A stretch of DNA of 64,000 nucleotides from Sphingomonadaceae bacterium (GCA_027533105.1 JAPZTW010000001.1:231365-295364), one strand, 5' to 3'; counted from the stretch's first letter, positions 48,537-58,743 are shown. Notes: generated from the sequence alone by a model not told the origin. Numbers and translations are program-made.

Positions 48537-50279
48537 GTGAGTGAAGAGCGCAGCGGCGCAAGCATCCTGGTCGAAAGCCTGGTCCGCCAGGGGGTCGAAT
48601 TCGTCTTCGGTTATCCCGGGGGCGCGGTGCTGCCGATTTACGACGCCCTGTTCGCCGATCCGCGCATTCGCCACATCCTGGTCCGGCACGAAGCCGGGGC
48701 GGCCCATGCCGCCGAAGGCTATGCCCGTTCCACCGGCAAGCCCGGCGTGGTGCTGGTTACCTCCGGCCCCGGCGCGACCAATGCCGTGACCGGGATTGCC
48801 GATGCCTTCATGGATTCGATCCCGCTGGTGGTGATCACCGGCCAGGTTGCGACTGGCCTGATCGGTTCGGACGCGTTCCAGGAGGCCGATACCGTCGGCA
48901 TCACCCGCCACTGCACCAAGCACAATTACCTGGTGAAGGACCCGGCCGAACTGGCCGCGACCATCGACGAGGCCTTCCAGATCGCCACCGAAGGCCGCCC
49001 CGGCCCGGTCGTGATCGACATTCCCAAGGACGTGCAGGTCGCCGTCGCCAGCTTCAGCCACGGCGCGCCGCAACGCCGCAACCGCTACACGCCGACTCTG
49101 CGCGGGACCGACAAGGACATTGCCCGCGCGATCGAACTGATCGGCAATGCCCGCGCGCCGATCCTCTATACCGGCGGCGGCGTGATCAATTCCGGCCCGC
49201 GCGCGACCGAACTGCTGCGCGAATTGCAGGAAAAGACCGGCGCACCGGTTACCTCCACGCTGATGGGCCTCGGCGCCTTCCCGGCCGATCATGCCGACTG
49301 GCTGGGCATGCTGGGCATGCACGGCACCTACGAATCGAACATGGCGATGAACAAGGCGGACCTGATCGTCTGCGTGGGTGCGCGGTTCGATGACCGGGTT
49401 ACCGGGCGGCTCGATGCCTTCTCGCCCCATTCGACCAAGATCCACATCGATATCGACCGCTCCTCGTTCAACAAGACGGTGCCGGTCGACCTGCCGATCC
49501 TGGGCGATTGCGCCGCGGTGCTGGAACAGCTGCTCGACGCCTGGGGCGATCGCAAGGCCCAGGACCTGACCGAGTGGAAATCGCGCATCAACGGCTGGCG
49601 CGCGCGCCAGAGCCTCGCCTATCCGGCCAATCCGCAGGCGATCATGCCGCAGCTGGCGATCGAGCGACTTTACGAGCTGACCAAGCACCGCGACCCGGTG
49701 ATCTCCACCGAAGTGGGCCAGCACCAGATGTGGGCGGCGCAGTACTTCCCCTTCTTCGCGCCGAACAAGTGGCTCACCTCGGGCGGACTCGGCACCATGG
49801 GCTATGGCCTGCCCGCCGCGATCGGCGCGCAGCTGGGCAATCCGGATAGCCTGGTGATCGACATTGCCGGCGATGCCTCGATCCAGATGAACATCCAGGA
49901 ACTGGGCACGGCCACGCAGTACCGCCTCCCGGTCAAGGTCTTCATCCTCAACAACGAATGGATGGGCATGGTCCGCCAGTGGCAGGAACTGACCTATGAA
50001 AGCCGCTATTCGGAAAGCTATTCGGACAGCCTGCCCGATTTCGTGAAGCTGGCCGAGGCCTATGGCTGGAAGGGCATCCGGATCGAGAACGAAGGCCAGC
50101 TCGACGCCGGCATCCAGGCGATGATCGACCATCCCGGCCCGGTGATCGTCGATTGCCTGGTCCACAAGGAAGCCAACTGCTTCCCGATGATCCCCAGCGG
50201 CGCGGCGCATACCGACATGATCCTCTATGGCGATTCTGTTGCCGGGACCATGGACGACGAAGCCAAGGCGCTGGTGTAA
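48537..50279 (+). CDS. ilvB: Acetolactate synthase large (catalytic) subunit
   Basis: The 580-residue thiamine-diphosphate enzyme makes acetolactate or acetohydroxybutyrate for valine, leucine and isoleucine. It has the three domains: N-terminal with VEFVFGYPGGAVLPIYDAL and the activating Glu in RHEAGAAHAAEGYARSTGK, a central domain, and a C-terminal domain with GDASIQMNIQELGTATQYRLPVKVFILNN that binds the cofactor. It starts at GTG with AAGGA 8 bases upstream. ilvN follows 11 bases after its stop. Confidence 0.97.
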   Translation: MSEERSGASILVESLVRQGVEFVFGYPGGAVLPIYDALFADPRIRHILVRHEAGAAHAAEGYARSTGKPGVVLVTSGPGATNAVTGIADAFMDSIPLVVITGQVATGLIGSDAFQEADTVGITRHCTKHNYLVKDPAELAATIDEAFQIATEGRPGPVVIDIPKDVQVAVASFSHGAPQRRNRYTPTLRGTDKDIARAIELIGNARAPILYTGGGVINSGPRATELLRELQEKTGAPVTSTLMGLGAFPADHADWLGMLGMHGTYESNMAMNKADLIVCVGARFDDRVTGRLDAFSPHSTKIHIDIDRSSFNKTVPVDLPILGDCAAVLEQLLDAWGDRKAQDLTEWKSRINGWRARQSLAYPANPQAIMPQLAIERLYELTKHRDPVISTEVGQHQMWAAQYFPFFAPNKWLTSGGLGTMGYGLPAAIGAQLGNPDSLVIDIAGDASIQMNIQELGTATQYRLPVKVFILNNEWMGMVRQWQELTYESRYSESYSDSLPDFVKLAEAYGWKGIRIENEGQLDAGIQAMIDHPGPVIVDCLVHKEANCFPMIPSGAAHTDMILYGDSVAGTMDDEAKALV

Positions 50280-50290
50280 GGGACAGGCCC

Positions 50291-50809
50291 ATGATGAAGA
50301 TCAAGCAGCAGGCGTCGGAACGCCACGTCCTGACCATCACGGTCGACAACGAAGCCGGGATCCTGGCCAAGATCGCCGGCCTGTTCACCGCGCGCGGCTA
50401 TAACATCGACAGCCTGACCGTGGCCGACATTACCGAGAACCACGCGGTCAGCCGGATCACCATCGTCACCCACGGTCCGCCGGCGGTGATCGACCAGATC
50501 CACGCCCAGCTGGAACGGCTGGTGCCGGTCCACAAGGTGATCGACCTGACCGAGGCCGGGGCCCACGTCGAGCGCGAACTGGCGCTGGTCAAGGTGGCCG
50601 GCACGGGCGAAGCCCGGGTCGAGGCGCTGCGGCTGGCCGATGTCTTCCGCGCGAGCGTGGTCGACACCACGACCAGCAGCTTCATCTTCGAACTGACCGG
50701 CGCGCCGGACAAGATCGACCGCTTCGTCAGCCTGATGCGCGAGCTGGGGCTGGTCGAAGTGGGCCGCACCGGGGTGGTCGGCATGATGCGCGGAGCCGAA
50801 GCGGTTTAG
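50291..50809 (+). CDS. ilvN: Acetolactate synthase small (regulatory) subunit
   Basis: The 172-residue subunit has an N-terminal ACT domain, HVLTITVDNEAGILAKIAGLFTARGYNIDSLTVA (about 12-45), for valine feedback, and the ALS_ss_C domain after about residue 85 with FRASVVDTTTSSFIFELTG. It overlaps nothing and follows ilvB by 11 bases. A REP-like element separates it from ilvC. The name ilvH is also used for this subunit. Confidence 0.96.
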   Translation: MMKIKQQASERHVLTITVDNEAGILAKIAGLFTARGYNIDSLTVADITENHAVSRITIVTHGPPAVIDQIHAQLERLVPVHKVIDLTEAGAHVERELALVKVAGTGEARVEALRLADVFRASVVDTTTSSFIFELTGAPDKIDRFVSLMRELGLVEVGRTGVVGMMRGAEAV

Positions 50810-51937
<1,128 letters not shown>

Positions 51938-51942
51938 GCCAA

Positions 51943-52031
51943 CGTCGTCCCGGGCTTGATCCGGGACCGCTGGCCCCTGACGCACCCGTTCGTCGATCAG
52001 GCCAGCGGTCCCGGCATTCCCCGGGACGACG
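51943..52031. repeat. REP-like intergenic palindrome, copy 4
   Basis: The left arm begins CGTCGTCCCGGGCTTGATCC; the right arm ends CCCGGGACGACG. The outer 10 bases pair exactly. It fills the gap between convergent ilvC and the epoxide hydrolase gene (3' ends). Confidence 0.75.
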
Positions 52032-52033
52032 CT

Positions 52034-53158
52034 TCAGCCCATCTTCCCGAAGGCCGCGCGCAATTCTCCGACGAAGGCTTCGGGTTGTTCCCAGGCGGCA
52101 AAATGCCCGCCCTTCTCCATGTCGCCCCAGTGCACCAGGTTGGGGTAGGTCCGCTCGGCCCACTTGCGCGGGCATGGCAGGATTTCCTTCGGGAAGGCGC
52201 TGGCGCCGACCGGCAAGGAAACTTCCTGCGCCGCGAAGCTGCCGAAGCTCTCCCAATAGAGCCGCGCCGACGAGGCACCATTGCCCGGAAGCCAGTAGAG
52301 CATGATGTTGTCGAGCACCTGATCGCGGGTCAGCGCGTCGAAGGGCGAGCCCTGGTTGTCGGTCCAGGCCCAGATCTTCTCGAGGATCCAGCCGGCCAGA
52401 CCCACCGGGCTATCCACCAGCCCATAGCCGACCGTCTGCGGCCGGGTGCGCTGCTGGGTGGAATAGCCTGAATCCCAGTCCTGGTAATGCTTGAGCGCGC
52501 CCAGCGCCTTGAGTTCGGCCGGGGATGGATTGGCCAGGTCCGCCTCGGTCGGGCGGCCCAGCGGCATGTTGATGTGGATACCCGCGCAGCCTTCGACCTG
52601 CTGGAGCGCAATCGCCGTGGTCACCGCGCTGCCCCAGTCCCCGCCCTGCGCGAACCAGCGGTCATAGCCCAGCCGCGCCATCAGCACGCCCCAGGCGCGG
52701 CCAATCTTTTCGACCCCCCAGCCGGTGCTGGTCGGCTTGCCGGAAAAGCCATAACCGGGCAGCGAAGGCAGGACGAGGTGGAAGGCATCGGCCGGATCGG
52801 CCGGATTGGTCAGGGCCTCGATCGTTCCCATGAACTCGATCACCGAGCCGGGCCAACCGTGGGTCATGATCAGCGGTCGCGCACCCCCATGGGGCGAGCG
52901 GACATGCAGGAAATGGATCTCCAGCCCGTCGATCTCGGTCTTGTACTGGCCCAGCGCATTGAGCCGCGCCTCGCACCGCCGCCAGTCATAGCCCTTGCGC
53001 CAATAGCCGACGAGATCCTGCAGCACGGCGAGCGGCGTGCCCTGCGACCAATCGTCCACCGGCTCCTTCTCCGGCCAGCGGGCGAGGTCCAGCCGAGTGT
53101 TTAGATCGTCGAGCTGCGCCTGCGGGATCGCGAGGGTGAAAGGCTTGATTTCGCTCAT
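52034..53158 (-). CDS. Epoxide hydrolase (EphA/microsomal type, EHN domain)
   Basis: The 374-residue alpha/beta hydrolase has an N-terminal EHN lid domain (about 1-110, FTLAIPQAQLDDLNTRLDLARWP). The oxyanion motif HGWPGS, the nucleophile Asp in QGGDWGSAVTTA, and GHFAAWEQPE with the catalytic His near the C-terminus follow. It opens epoxides to diols. It is the last gene of a minus-strand unit after a PaaI-type thioesterase (3 bases) and a serine hydrolase. Confidence 0.92.
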   Translation of the reverse strand: MSEIKPFTLAIPQAQLDDLNTRLDLARWPEKEPVDDWSQGTPLAVLQDLVGYWRKGYDWRRCEARLNALGQYKTEIDGLEIHFLHVRSPHGGARPLIMTHGWPGSVIEFMGTIEALTNPADPADAFHLVLPSLPGYGFSGKPTSTGWGVEKIGRAWGVLMARLGYDRWFAQGGDWGSAVTTAIALQQVEGCAGIHINMPLGRPTEADLANPSPAELKALGALKHYQDWDSGYSTQQRTRPQTVGYGLVDSPVGLAGWILEKIWAWTDNQGSPFDALTRDQVLDNIMLYWLPGNGASSARLYWESFGSFAAQEVSLPVGASAFPKEILPCPRKWAERTYPNLVHWGDMEKGGHFAAWEQPEAFVGELRAAFGKMG

Positions 53159-53161
53159 GAT

Positions 53162-53581
53162 TTATCCCTGCAAGGCCGCCCTGGCCGCCGCTTCCACCTT
53201 GCCGCGATCGAACAGCGTCACGGTCGAGCTGCCCTTGGCCAGCACATTGCCGTCGAGATCCAACAGCTGCCCTTCGACAAAGGCGGTCTTCTTGCCGCGC
53301 CGCTCGATCCAGCCTTCGGCGATCACCCGCCCGGGGCGCACAGGTGCGAAGAAGCTGACCTTGATCTCCAGGCTCATCGGCGTGACATCGTGACCCAGCA
53401 CGGCGATCACCGAATGGGCCATCGCCGCGTCGATCCAGCCGGTCACGAAGCCGCCCTGCACCACCCCGCCGGAATGGCACTGGTTGGCGCGCGCCTCATA
53501 CTCCAGCCGGGCGCGGCCTTCGGGGTTCATCTCGACGATGCGGACAAGGCCCATCGTCTCGTAAAGGCTGTCAACGCTCAC
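53162..53581 (-). CDS. PaaI-type hotdog thioesterase
   Basis: The 139-residue protein has the hotdog-fold signature GGVVQGGFVTGWIDAAMAHS, then EIKVSFFAPVRPGRVIAEGWIERRGKKTAFVEGQLLD. Members release CoA from acyl or aryl groups. It is 11 bases after the serine hydrolase gene and 3 bases before the epoxide hydrolase gene, so the three are one operon. Its substrate is probably an intermediate of the same pathway. Confidence 0.9.
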   Translation of the reverse strand: MSVDSLYETMGLVRIVEMNPEGRARLEYEARANQCHSGGVVQGGFVTGWIDAAMAHSVIAVLGHDVTPMSLEIKVSFFAPVRPGRVIAEGWIERRGKKTAFVEGQLLDLDGNVLAKGSSTVTLFDRGKVEAAARAALQG

Positions 53582-53592
53582 CGTCGGTTCCT

Positions 53593-54792
53593 TCAGGCCA
53601 GCGCCGAATAGATCAGCGTCTTCAGCTCGCGCCGGATCGGGTAAGTGCTGCTGGGGGCCAGCTGGGTCATGAAGACCATGGTGATCTCCTCGACCGGATC
53701 GACGAAGAAGGCCGTGGAATACATCCCGCCCCAGTAGTACTCGCCGACCGAGCCGGGGATCATCGTCCGCACCGGATCGAGGTTGACCGCAAAGCCAAGG
53801 CCGAACCCGACCCCGGCATTGGTCGCCTCGCTGAACAGCGACTTCGACCAGCTCGCCAGATCGCCATCGTCAGGCAAGTGGTTCAGCGTCATCAGCTCGA
53901 TCGACTTGCGGCTGAGGATCCGCGCCCCGTCGAGTTCGCCGCCGTTGAGCAACATGGTGTTGAAGCGGTGATAATCGAGCGCGGTCGAAACCAGCCCGCC
54001 CCCGCCCGAAACCAGCCGCGGCATATTCGCCCACAGGCTTTCCGCGCCGCGATCGAACAGCACCTTCCCCTTGCCCGGCACGAAGCTGTAGCAATCGGCC
54101 AAACGGTGCAGCTTGTCCGCCGGGACCATGAAGCCGGTATCGCCCATCTTGAGCGGCGCGAAGATGTGCTGCTCGAAATACTCGTGCAGCGGCTGGCCCG
54201 ACAGGCGTTCGACCACTGCGCCCAGCACGTCGGTTGACACCGAATAGTTCCAGGCCTCGCCCGGCGAGAATTCCAGCGGCAGCTTGCCCAGCGCGGCGAT
54301 GAATTCGTCCAGCGTCAGGTTGCCATGCCAGTTCTCGATCTTGCCTTCGCGATAGGCGGCATCGATGTTGGTGCGGTTCTGGAAGCCATAGGTCAGGCCC
54401 GAGGTGTGGCGCAGCAGGTCGACCATCTGCATCGGCCGAGTGCAGGCCCTGGTCAGGAACGGCACCCCTGCCCCGCCACCGTTGTAGACCGCCAGGTCCT
54501 TGAACTCGGGCAGCACGTGATGGACCGGGGTATCGAGCGCGACCCTGGCCTGCTCCAGCAATTGCATGAAGGCCACCGAGGTGACCGGCTTGGTCATCGA
54601 GGCGATACGGAAGATCGTGCTTTCATCGATCTGCTTGCCATCGCCCTCGCGCGCCGCGCCTTGCGATGAGAAGTGCGCGATCTCGCCCCGGTGCGCCACC
54701 AGCACCTGGGCGTGGGGCAGCTTGCCGGTATCGAAGTAGCGGTCCTTGATGAAGGCGGGGATGCGGGCAAGGCGGGCTAGGTCGAATCTCAT
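53593..54792 (-). CDS. Serine hydrolase of the beta-lactamase/EstB family
   Basis: The 399-residue protein has the SxxK motif in IFRIASMTKPVTSVAF, a YSV motif in EAWNYSVSTDVLG, and a third-motif-like region YYWGGMYSTAFFVDP near the C-terminus. No signal peptide is visible, so it is cytoplasmic and more likely an esterase than a beta-lactamase. It is the first gene of the epoxide hydrolase operon. Confidence 0.88.
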   Translation of the reverse strand: MRFDLARLARIPAFIKDRYFDTGKLPHAQVLVAHRGEIAHFSSQGAAREGDGKQIDESTIFRIASMTKPVTSVAFMQLLEQARVALDTPVHHVLPEFKDLAVYNGGGAGVPFLTRACTRPMQMVDLLRHTSGLTYGFQNRTNIDAAYREGKIENWHGNLTLDEFIAALGKLPLEFSPGEAWNYSVSTDVLGAVVERLSGQPLHEYFEQHIFAPLKMGDTGFMVPADKLHRLADCYSFVPGKGKVLFDRGAESLWANMPRLVSGGGGLVSTALDYHRFNTMLLNGGELDGARILSRKSIELMTLNHLPDDGDLASWSKSLFSEATNAGVGFGLGFAVNLDPVRTMIPGSVGEYYWGGMYSTAFFVDPVEEITMVFMTQLAPSSTYPIRRELKTLIYSALA

Positions 54793-54906
54793 TCGGTCTT
54801 TCCGGTCACTGATTGAGCAACCCTATTGCCGCGAGTTCCCGGCCAAAGCAACGAATGCGCATTGCTGGCTTTACAAGCCGGGTTCGAGACTCCATAGGCT
54901 CAGCGC

Positions 54907-54957
54907 ATGAACACCCTGCTTGGCCTTACCCTGCGACTTATCCGCCCTTGGGCGTGA
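54907..54957 (+). CDS. leuA leader peptide
   Basis: The 16-codon frame reads MNTLLGLTLRLIRPWA and stops at TGA. Five of its 16 residues are Leu and one Ile. It ends inside the left arm of a 10-bp perfect stem, CCCTTGGGCG (54945-54954) / CGCCCAAGGG (54988-54997). A ribosome stalled on the Leu codons would sit before or in that stem. This is the usual layout of leucine attenuators. A T-run for a terminator is not seen, so control may be translational. Confidence 0.7.
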   Translation: MNTLLGLTLRLIRPWA

Positions 54958-54997
54958 GCGGGCGTGCCATCCTCGGGCGCGCAGCATCGCCCAAGGG
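54945..54997 (+). promoter_or_regulatory. leuA attenuator stem
   Basis: The 10-bp perfect stem encloses a 33-base loop containing GGGCG repeats that could compete for CGCCC at 54988-54992. It begins in the last codons of the leader peptide and ends 48 bases before the leuA ATG. Confidence 0.55.
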
Positions 54998-55045
54998 ACT
55001 TACCGGCACATCTAGACAATCGCAGAGCTACGCAGAGACCACGCC

Positions 55046-56722
55046 ATGACCATGCTGAAGAACCCCGGGGTCAAGTACCGCCCCTTCCCGCCCATCAACC
55101 TGCCAGACCGGCAGTGGCCCGGTCGCGTGATCGACAAGGCCCCGCGCTGGCTGTCAACCGACCTGCGCGATGGCAACCAGGCGCTGATCGATCCGATGGG
55201 TGCGGAGAAGAAGAGCCGCTTCTTCGACCTGCTGCTGAAGGTGGGCGTGAAGGAGATCGAGGTGGGCTTCCCCGCTTCGGGCGCGACCGACTTCGATTTC
55301 ATCTCCGGCCTGGTCAAATCCGGCCGGATTCCCTCGGACGTGACGCCGCAAGTGCTGACCCAGTCGCGCCGCGACCTGATCGAGACGACCTTTGCCAGCC
55401 TGGAAGGAGCGGAAAAGGCTATCGTCCACGTCTACAACGCCGTCTCCCCCGCCTGGCGCCGGATCGTCTTCGGCATGAGCCGGGAAGAGATCAAGCAGAT
55501 CGCCATCGAGGGCGCCAAGGTTATGCGCGACCAGGCGGCGAAGTACCACGGCACTGACTGGCACTTCGAATACAGCCCGGAAACCTTCTCCACCGCCGAA
55601 GTCGATTTCTCGGTCGAGGTCTGCGCAGCGGTAATGGAAGTGCTCCAGCCGACCAGTGCCAAGCCGATCATCTTCAACCTGCCCGCCACGGTCGAGTGCG
55701 CAACGCCCAACGTCTATGCCGACCAGGTCGAGCTGTTCAGCCGCTCGATCCCGGACCGCGACAAGGTGGTGATCAGCCTCCACACCCACAACGATCGCGG
55801 CACCGGCATCGCCGCCTGCGAATTGGGGCTGATGGCCGGCGGCGACCGGGTTGAAGGCTGCCTGTTCGGCAATGGCGAACGCACCGGCAACTGCGATCTC
55901 GTGACCGTGGCGCTCAACATGTACACCCAGGGGGTCGATCCGGGGCTCGATTTCTCGGACATTGATGCGATCGCCAAGACGGTGGAATACTGCAACCAGT
56001 TGCCGATCCATCCGCGCCATCCTTACGTGGGCGAACTGGTCTACACCTCGTTTTCGGGCAGCCACCAGGACGCGATCAAGAAAGGCTTTGCCGCGCGCGA
56101 ACAGCAGAACGACGAGACCTGGGAGATGCCCTATCTCCCGATCGATCCGGCCGATCTGGGGCGCAGCTATGAAGCGGTGATCCGGGTCAATTCACAGTCC
56201 GGCAAGGGTGGCTTCGCCTGGGTGCTGGAACAGGACCAGGGGCTGAAGCTGCCCAAGAAGATGCAGGCACACTTCTCCGGCCATGTCCAGAACCTGGCCG
56301 ACGAAGTGGGCCGCGAGCTGTTTGCCGAAGACATCTGGGAGGTGTTCCAGCGCACCTACAAGCTCAGCACGCCGCAGCATTTCCAGCTGGTCGACTACGA
56401 GGAATCCAAGGCCGCCGACGGTACCCGCGTCTTTGCCGGCAAGATTGCCGTCGATGACAAGGAACAGACCGTTTCCGGGCGCGGCAATGGCCTGATCAGT
56501 TCGGTCGTGGCGACCCTGGCGGAGAGCTTTGGCGTGAAGCTGGAAGTGAAGGACTATACCGAGCACGCCATGGGCGCCGGATCCGATGCCCGTGCGGCAG
56601 CCTATGTCGAATGCCTCGGCCCGGACGGCAAGACCATCTGGGGCGTCGGCATCGACGAGGACGTGGCGACCGCCTCGGTCCGCGCCGTGCTGAGCGCCGC
56701 CAACGGCCTCGCGCGGGCCTAG
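55046..56722 (+). CDS. leuA: 2-isopropylmalate synthase (type 2)
   Basis: The 558-residue enzyme starts the leucine branch from 2-ketoisovalerate and acetyl-CoA. It has the DRE-TIM start STDLRDGNQALIDPMG, ISLHTHNDRGTGIAACELGLMAGGDRVEGCLFGNGERTGN with the metal His pair, and a C-terminal regulatory domain (about 430-558, ending with repeated Gly-rich VEC). It is the long form found in actinobacteria and some alphaproteobacteria. It is preceded by the leader peptide and attenuator and works with ilvBNC, which make its substrate. Confidence 0.97.
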   Translation: MTMLKNPGVKYRPFPPINLPDRQWPGRVIDKAPRWLSTDLRDGNQALIDPMGAEKKSRFFDLLLKVGVKEIEVGFPASGATDFDFISGLVKSGRIPSDVTPQVLTQSRRDLIETTFASLEGAEKAIVHVYNAVSPAWRRIVFGMSREEIKQIAIEGAKVMRDQAAKYHGTDWHFEYSPETFSTAEVDFSVEVCAAVMEVLQPTSAKPIIFNLPATVECATPNVYADQVELFSRSIPDRDKVVISLHTHNDRGTGIAACELGLMAGGDRVEGCLFGNGERTGNCDLVTVALNMYTQGVDPGLDFSDIDAIAKTVEYCNQLPIHPRHPYVGELVYTSFSGSHQDAIKKGFAAREQQNDETWEMPYLPIDPADLGRSYEAVIRVNSQSGKGGFAWVLEQDQGLKLPKKMQAHFSGHVQNLADEVGRELFAEDIWEVFQRTYKLSTPQHFQLVDYEESKAADGTRVFAGKIAVDDKEQTVSGRGNGLISSVVATLAESFGVKLEVKDYTEHAMGAGSDARAAAYVECLGPDGKTIWGVGIDEDVATASVRAVLSAANGLARA

Positions 56723-56756
56723 GCCGCACCAATCACCGACGATCAGGCGGGGGCCA

Positions 56757-57536
56757 TCAGTAGATCGTGTAGCCCCCGTCGATCACGATCGAATCGCCGG
56801 TGTGGTGGCGCGATCCGCGGCTGGCGAGGTAGACCGCAATGGCGGCAAAGTCCGAGCCGTCCAGCCAATCGCCGGTCGGTACCCGGCTGATTACCGCCTC
56901 GTTGAACTTGTCCCAGCCTTGCAGGCCTTCGGTCAGACCCGAACGGGTCCAGCCGGGCAGGATGCTGTTGGCGGTGATGCCATAGCGCGCCAGTTCGACA
57001 GCCATGGCGCGGATCATGGTGACGACCGCGCCCTTGGTGGCGGCATAGTGCTCGTTGCGGGCCGCACCGTGAATCGCGGATGTCGAGGAGATGCCCACCA
57101 GCGAACCGCCGCTGTCGCCCGCCTTGTGCCGCGCAATCATGTGCCGCGCCGCTTCGCGCAGGGTGTAAAGCACGCCGTGGATGTTGATGGCCTCGATCCG
57201 CTCGAAGTCGGCGGTCGAGATGTCGAACAGGCTCTTGCGCGGAATGGAAATGCCCGCGTTGGCAATCGCCTGGTCGAGCCGACCGAACTCCGCGACGATG
57301 GCCGCGATCCCGGCCGCGACCGCCGCTTCGTCGGACACGTCGATCCGGGCATGACGAACCTCGCCGCCATGCTGGCGAAGCTGCTCCGCCGCAATCTCGT
57401 TGCGCTCGGCATTGGTGCCCCAGATCACCACCGTCGCGCCGTGCTGGGCCAGCCCCTCGGCCATGCCCAGGCCAATCCCGCTGTTGCCCCCGGTTACCAG
57501 CGCGACCTTGCCGGTCAGATCGAACAGCGATGCCAT
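56757..57536 (-). CDS. Short-chain dehydrogenase/reductase
   Basis: The 259-residue SDR has the cofactor motif VTGGNSGIGLG (about 14-24), the NAG motif in AIANAGIS, the catalytic Ser in GISSTSAIHG and YAATKGA as the YxxxK. The C-terminal IVIDGGYTIY is typical. It oxidises or reduces an alcohol/ketone with NAD(P). It is divergent from the amidohydrolase gene with an operator between them. Confidence 0.92.
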   Translation of the reverse strand: MASLFDLTGKVALVTGGNSGIGLGMAEGLAQHGATVVIWGTNAERNEIAAEQLRQHGGEVRHARIDVSDEAAVAAGIAAIVAEFGRLDQAIANAGISIPRKSLFDISTADFERIEAINIHGVLYTLREAARHMIARHKAGDSGGSLVGISSTSAIHGAARNEHYAATKGAVVTMIRAMAVELARYGITANSILPGWTRSGLTEGLQGWDKFNEAVISRVPTGDWLDGSDFAAIAVYLASRGSRHHTGDSIVIDGGYTIY

Positions 57537-57560
57537 GGCCTATCCCTCACTCCGAATTTT

Positions 57561-57576
57561 TTAATCGATCGGTTAA
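57561..57576. promoter_or_regulatory. TetR-type operator between SDR and amidohydrolase genes
   Basis: TTAATCG-AT-CGGTTAA has 7-base arms with one mismatch. It is 24 bases before the SDR ATG and 78 before the amidohydrolase GTG. It matches the operator at 13229-13244 at 14 of 16 positions. Confidence 0.6.
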
Positions 57577-57654
57577 TGCGAGGGCGGTCTGCGCTTGTCA
57601 AACCTGCGCGGCACCATAAGCTGCGGGCAAACAGAACCTGAGAGGAGTGAACCT

Positions 57655-58698
57655 GTGAGCGAAGCAATCCTCGAACCCGAACTGCCGATCATCGATCCCC
57701 ATCATCACCTGTGGGACCTGCGCCCGGTGATGGGGGCCTTTCCGGAGCCGCACCACCACTTCGTGGCTTCGGTGGCTCGCTCGCCGTACTACACCTTCAA
57801 CGAATTGCATGCCGACCTGACCAGCGGTCACAACGTGATCGGCACGGTCTTCATGGAATGCGGGGCCTTCTACCGCGCCGGGGCCGACGATGCGCTGAAA
57901 GTGGTGGGCGAGGTCGAATATGTGAACGGCGTTGCCGCCCAGGGGGCCAGCGGACTCTATGGTGCTGGACGGCCTTGTGCGGCGATCATCGGTCATGCCG
58001 ACCTGACCCGCGGCAGCGCGGCCGGCGCGGTGCTCGATGCGCTGGCCGCAGCCGCGCCGGACCGGTTCCGCGGCATTCGCCATGCCGCCGCCTGGGATGC
58101 CGATCCCGATGTGCTGGGCCCGCCGTTCCACGCGCCGGCCGGGCTCTATCTCGACAGCAAGTTCCGCGAAGGCTTTGCCGAACTGGGCAAGCGCGGGCTG
58201 ACTTTCGATGCCTGGCTGCTGGAGCCGCAGCTGGGCGATTTCCTGAGCCTGGCCAAGGCTTTCCCCGACCAGCCGATCGTGCTCGATCACTGCGGCACAC
58301 CGCTGGGCATGGGTTCGTACCACGGCAAGCTGCACGAACGGTTCGACACCTGGCGCGCCTCGATCAACGCGATTGCCGAATGCCCCAACGTCTCGGTCAA
58401 GCTGGGCGGCCTCGCCATGTCCTTTGCCGGCATGCCAGATCACGGGCCGGAAGCGGGGCTTTCCTCCGAAGTGCTGGCGGCGATGTGGCGGCCCTATATC
58501 GAAACCTGCATTGAGGCCTTCGGACCGGACCGGGCCATGTTCGAAAGCAATTACCCGGTCGACAAGTGGGGCGCGAGCTATCCGGTGCTGTGGAACGCCT
58601 TCAAACGGCTGACGCTGGGGGCCAGTGCCGATGAAAAGCGCGCGCTTTATGCCGGCACGGCGGCGCGTTTCTATGGGCTGGAATACCTGCTCGGCTGA
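57655..58698 (+). CDS. Amidohydrolase family 2 protein
   Basis: The 347-residue TIM-barrel metal hydrolase or decarboxylase starts at GTG with GAGAGGAG before it. The metal motif is LPIIDPHHHLWDLRP near residue 10-24, VLDHCGTP carries a His-Cys pair in the barrel, and MFESNYPVDKWG carries the C-terminal Asp. The family includes lactonases and aromatic decarboxylases. It is controlled with the divergent SDR gene. Confidence 0.9.
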   Translation: MSEAILEPELPIIDPHHHLWDLRPVMGAFPEPHHHFVASVARSPYYTFNELHADLTSGHNVIGTVFMECGAFYRAGADDALKVVGEVEYVNGVAAQGASGLYGAGRPCAAIIGHADLTRGSAAGAVLDALAAAAPDRFRGIRHAAAWDADPDVLGPPFHAPAGLYLDSKFREGFAELGKRGLTFDAWLLEPQLGDFLSLAKAFPDQPIVLDHCGTPLGMGSYHGKLHERFDTWRASINAIAECPNVSVKLGGLAMSFAGMPDHGPEAGLSSEVLAAMWRPYIETCIEAFGPDRAMFESNYPVDKWGASYPVLWNAFKRLTLGASADEKRALYAGTAARFYGLEYLLG

Positions 58699-58710
58699 TC
58701 ATCAACGGGC

Positions 58711-58737
58711 CGGGGGTGCGGTCCAATCGCACCCCCG
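58711..58737. terminator. Two-way terminator hairpin
   Basis: CGGGGGTGCG and CGCACCCCCG (10-bp perfect stem) flank GTCCAAT, between the convergent amidohydrolase and aldehyde dehydrogenase genes. No T-run follows. Confidence 0.6.
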
Positions 58738-58743
58738 CGCTGC

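Noticed and set aside
48437..48544. Branched-chain amino acid leader peptide for ilvB
   Set aside because: The frame has scattered Leu and Val only, is Arg-rich, and has no ribosome binding site.
53593..54792. Class C beta-lactamase
   Set aside because: No signal peptide is visible, and the third motif is not the KTG of class C enzymes; an esterase-like serine hydrolase fits better.
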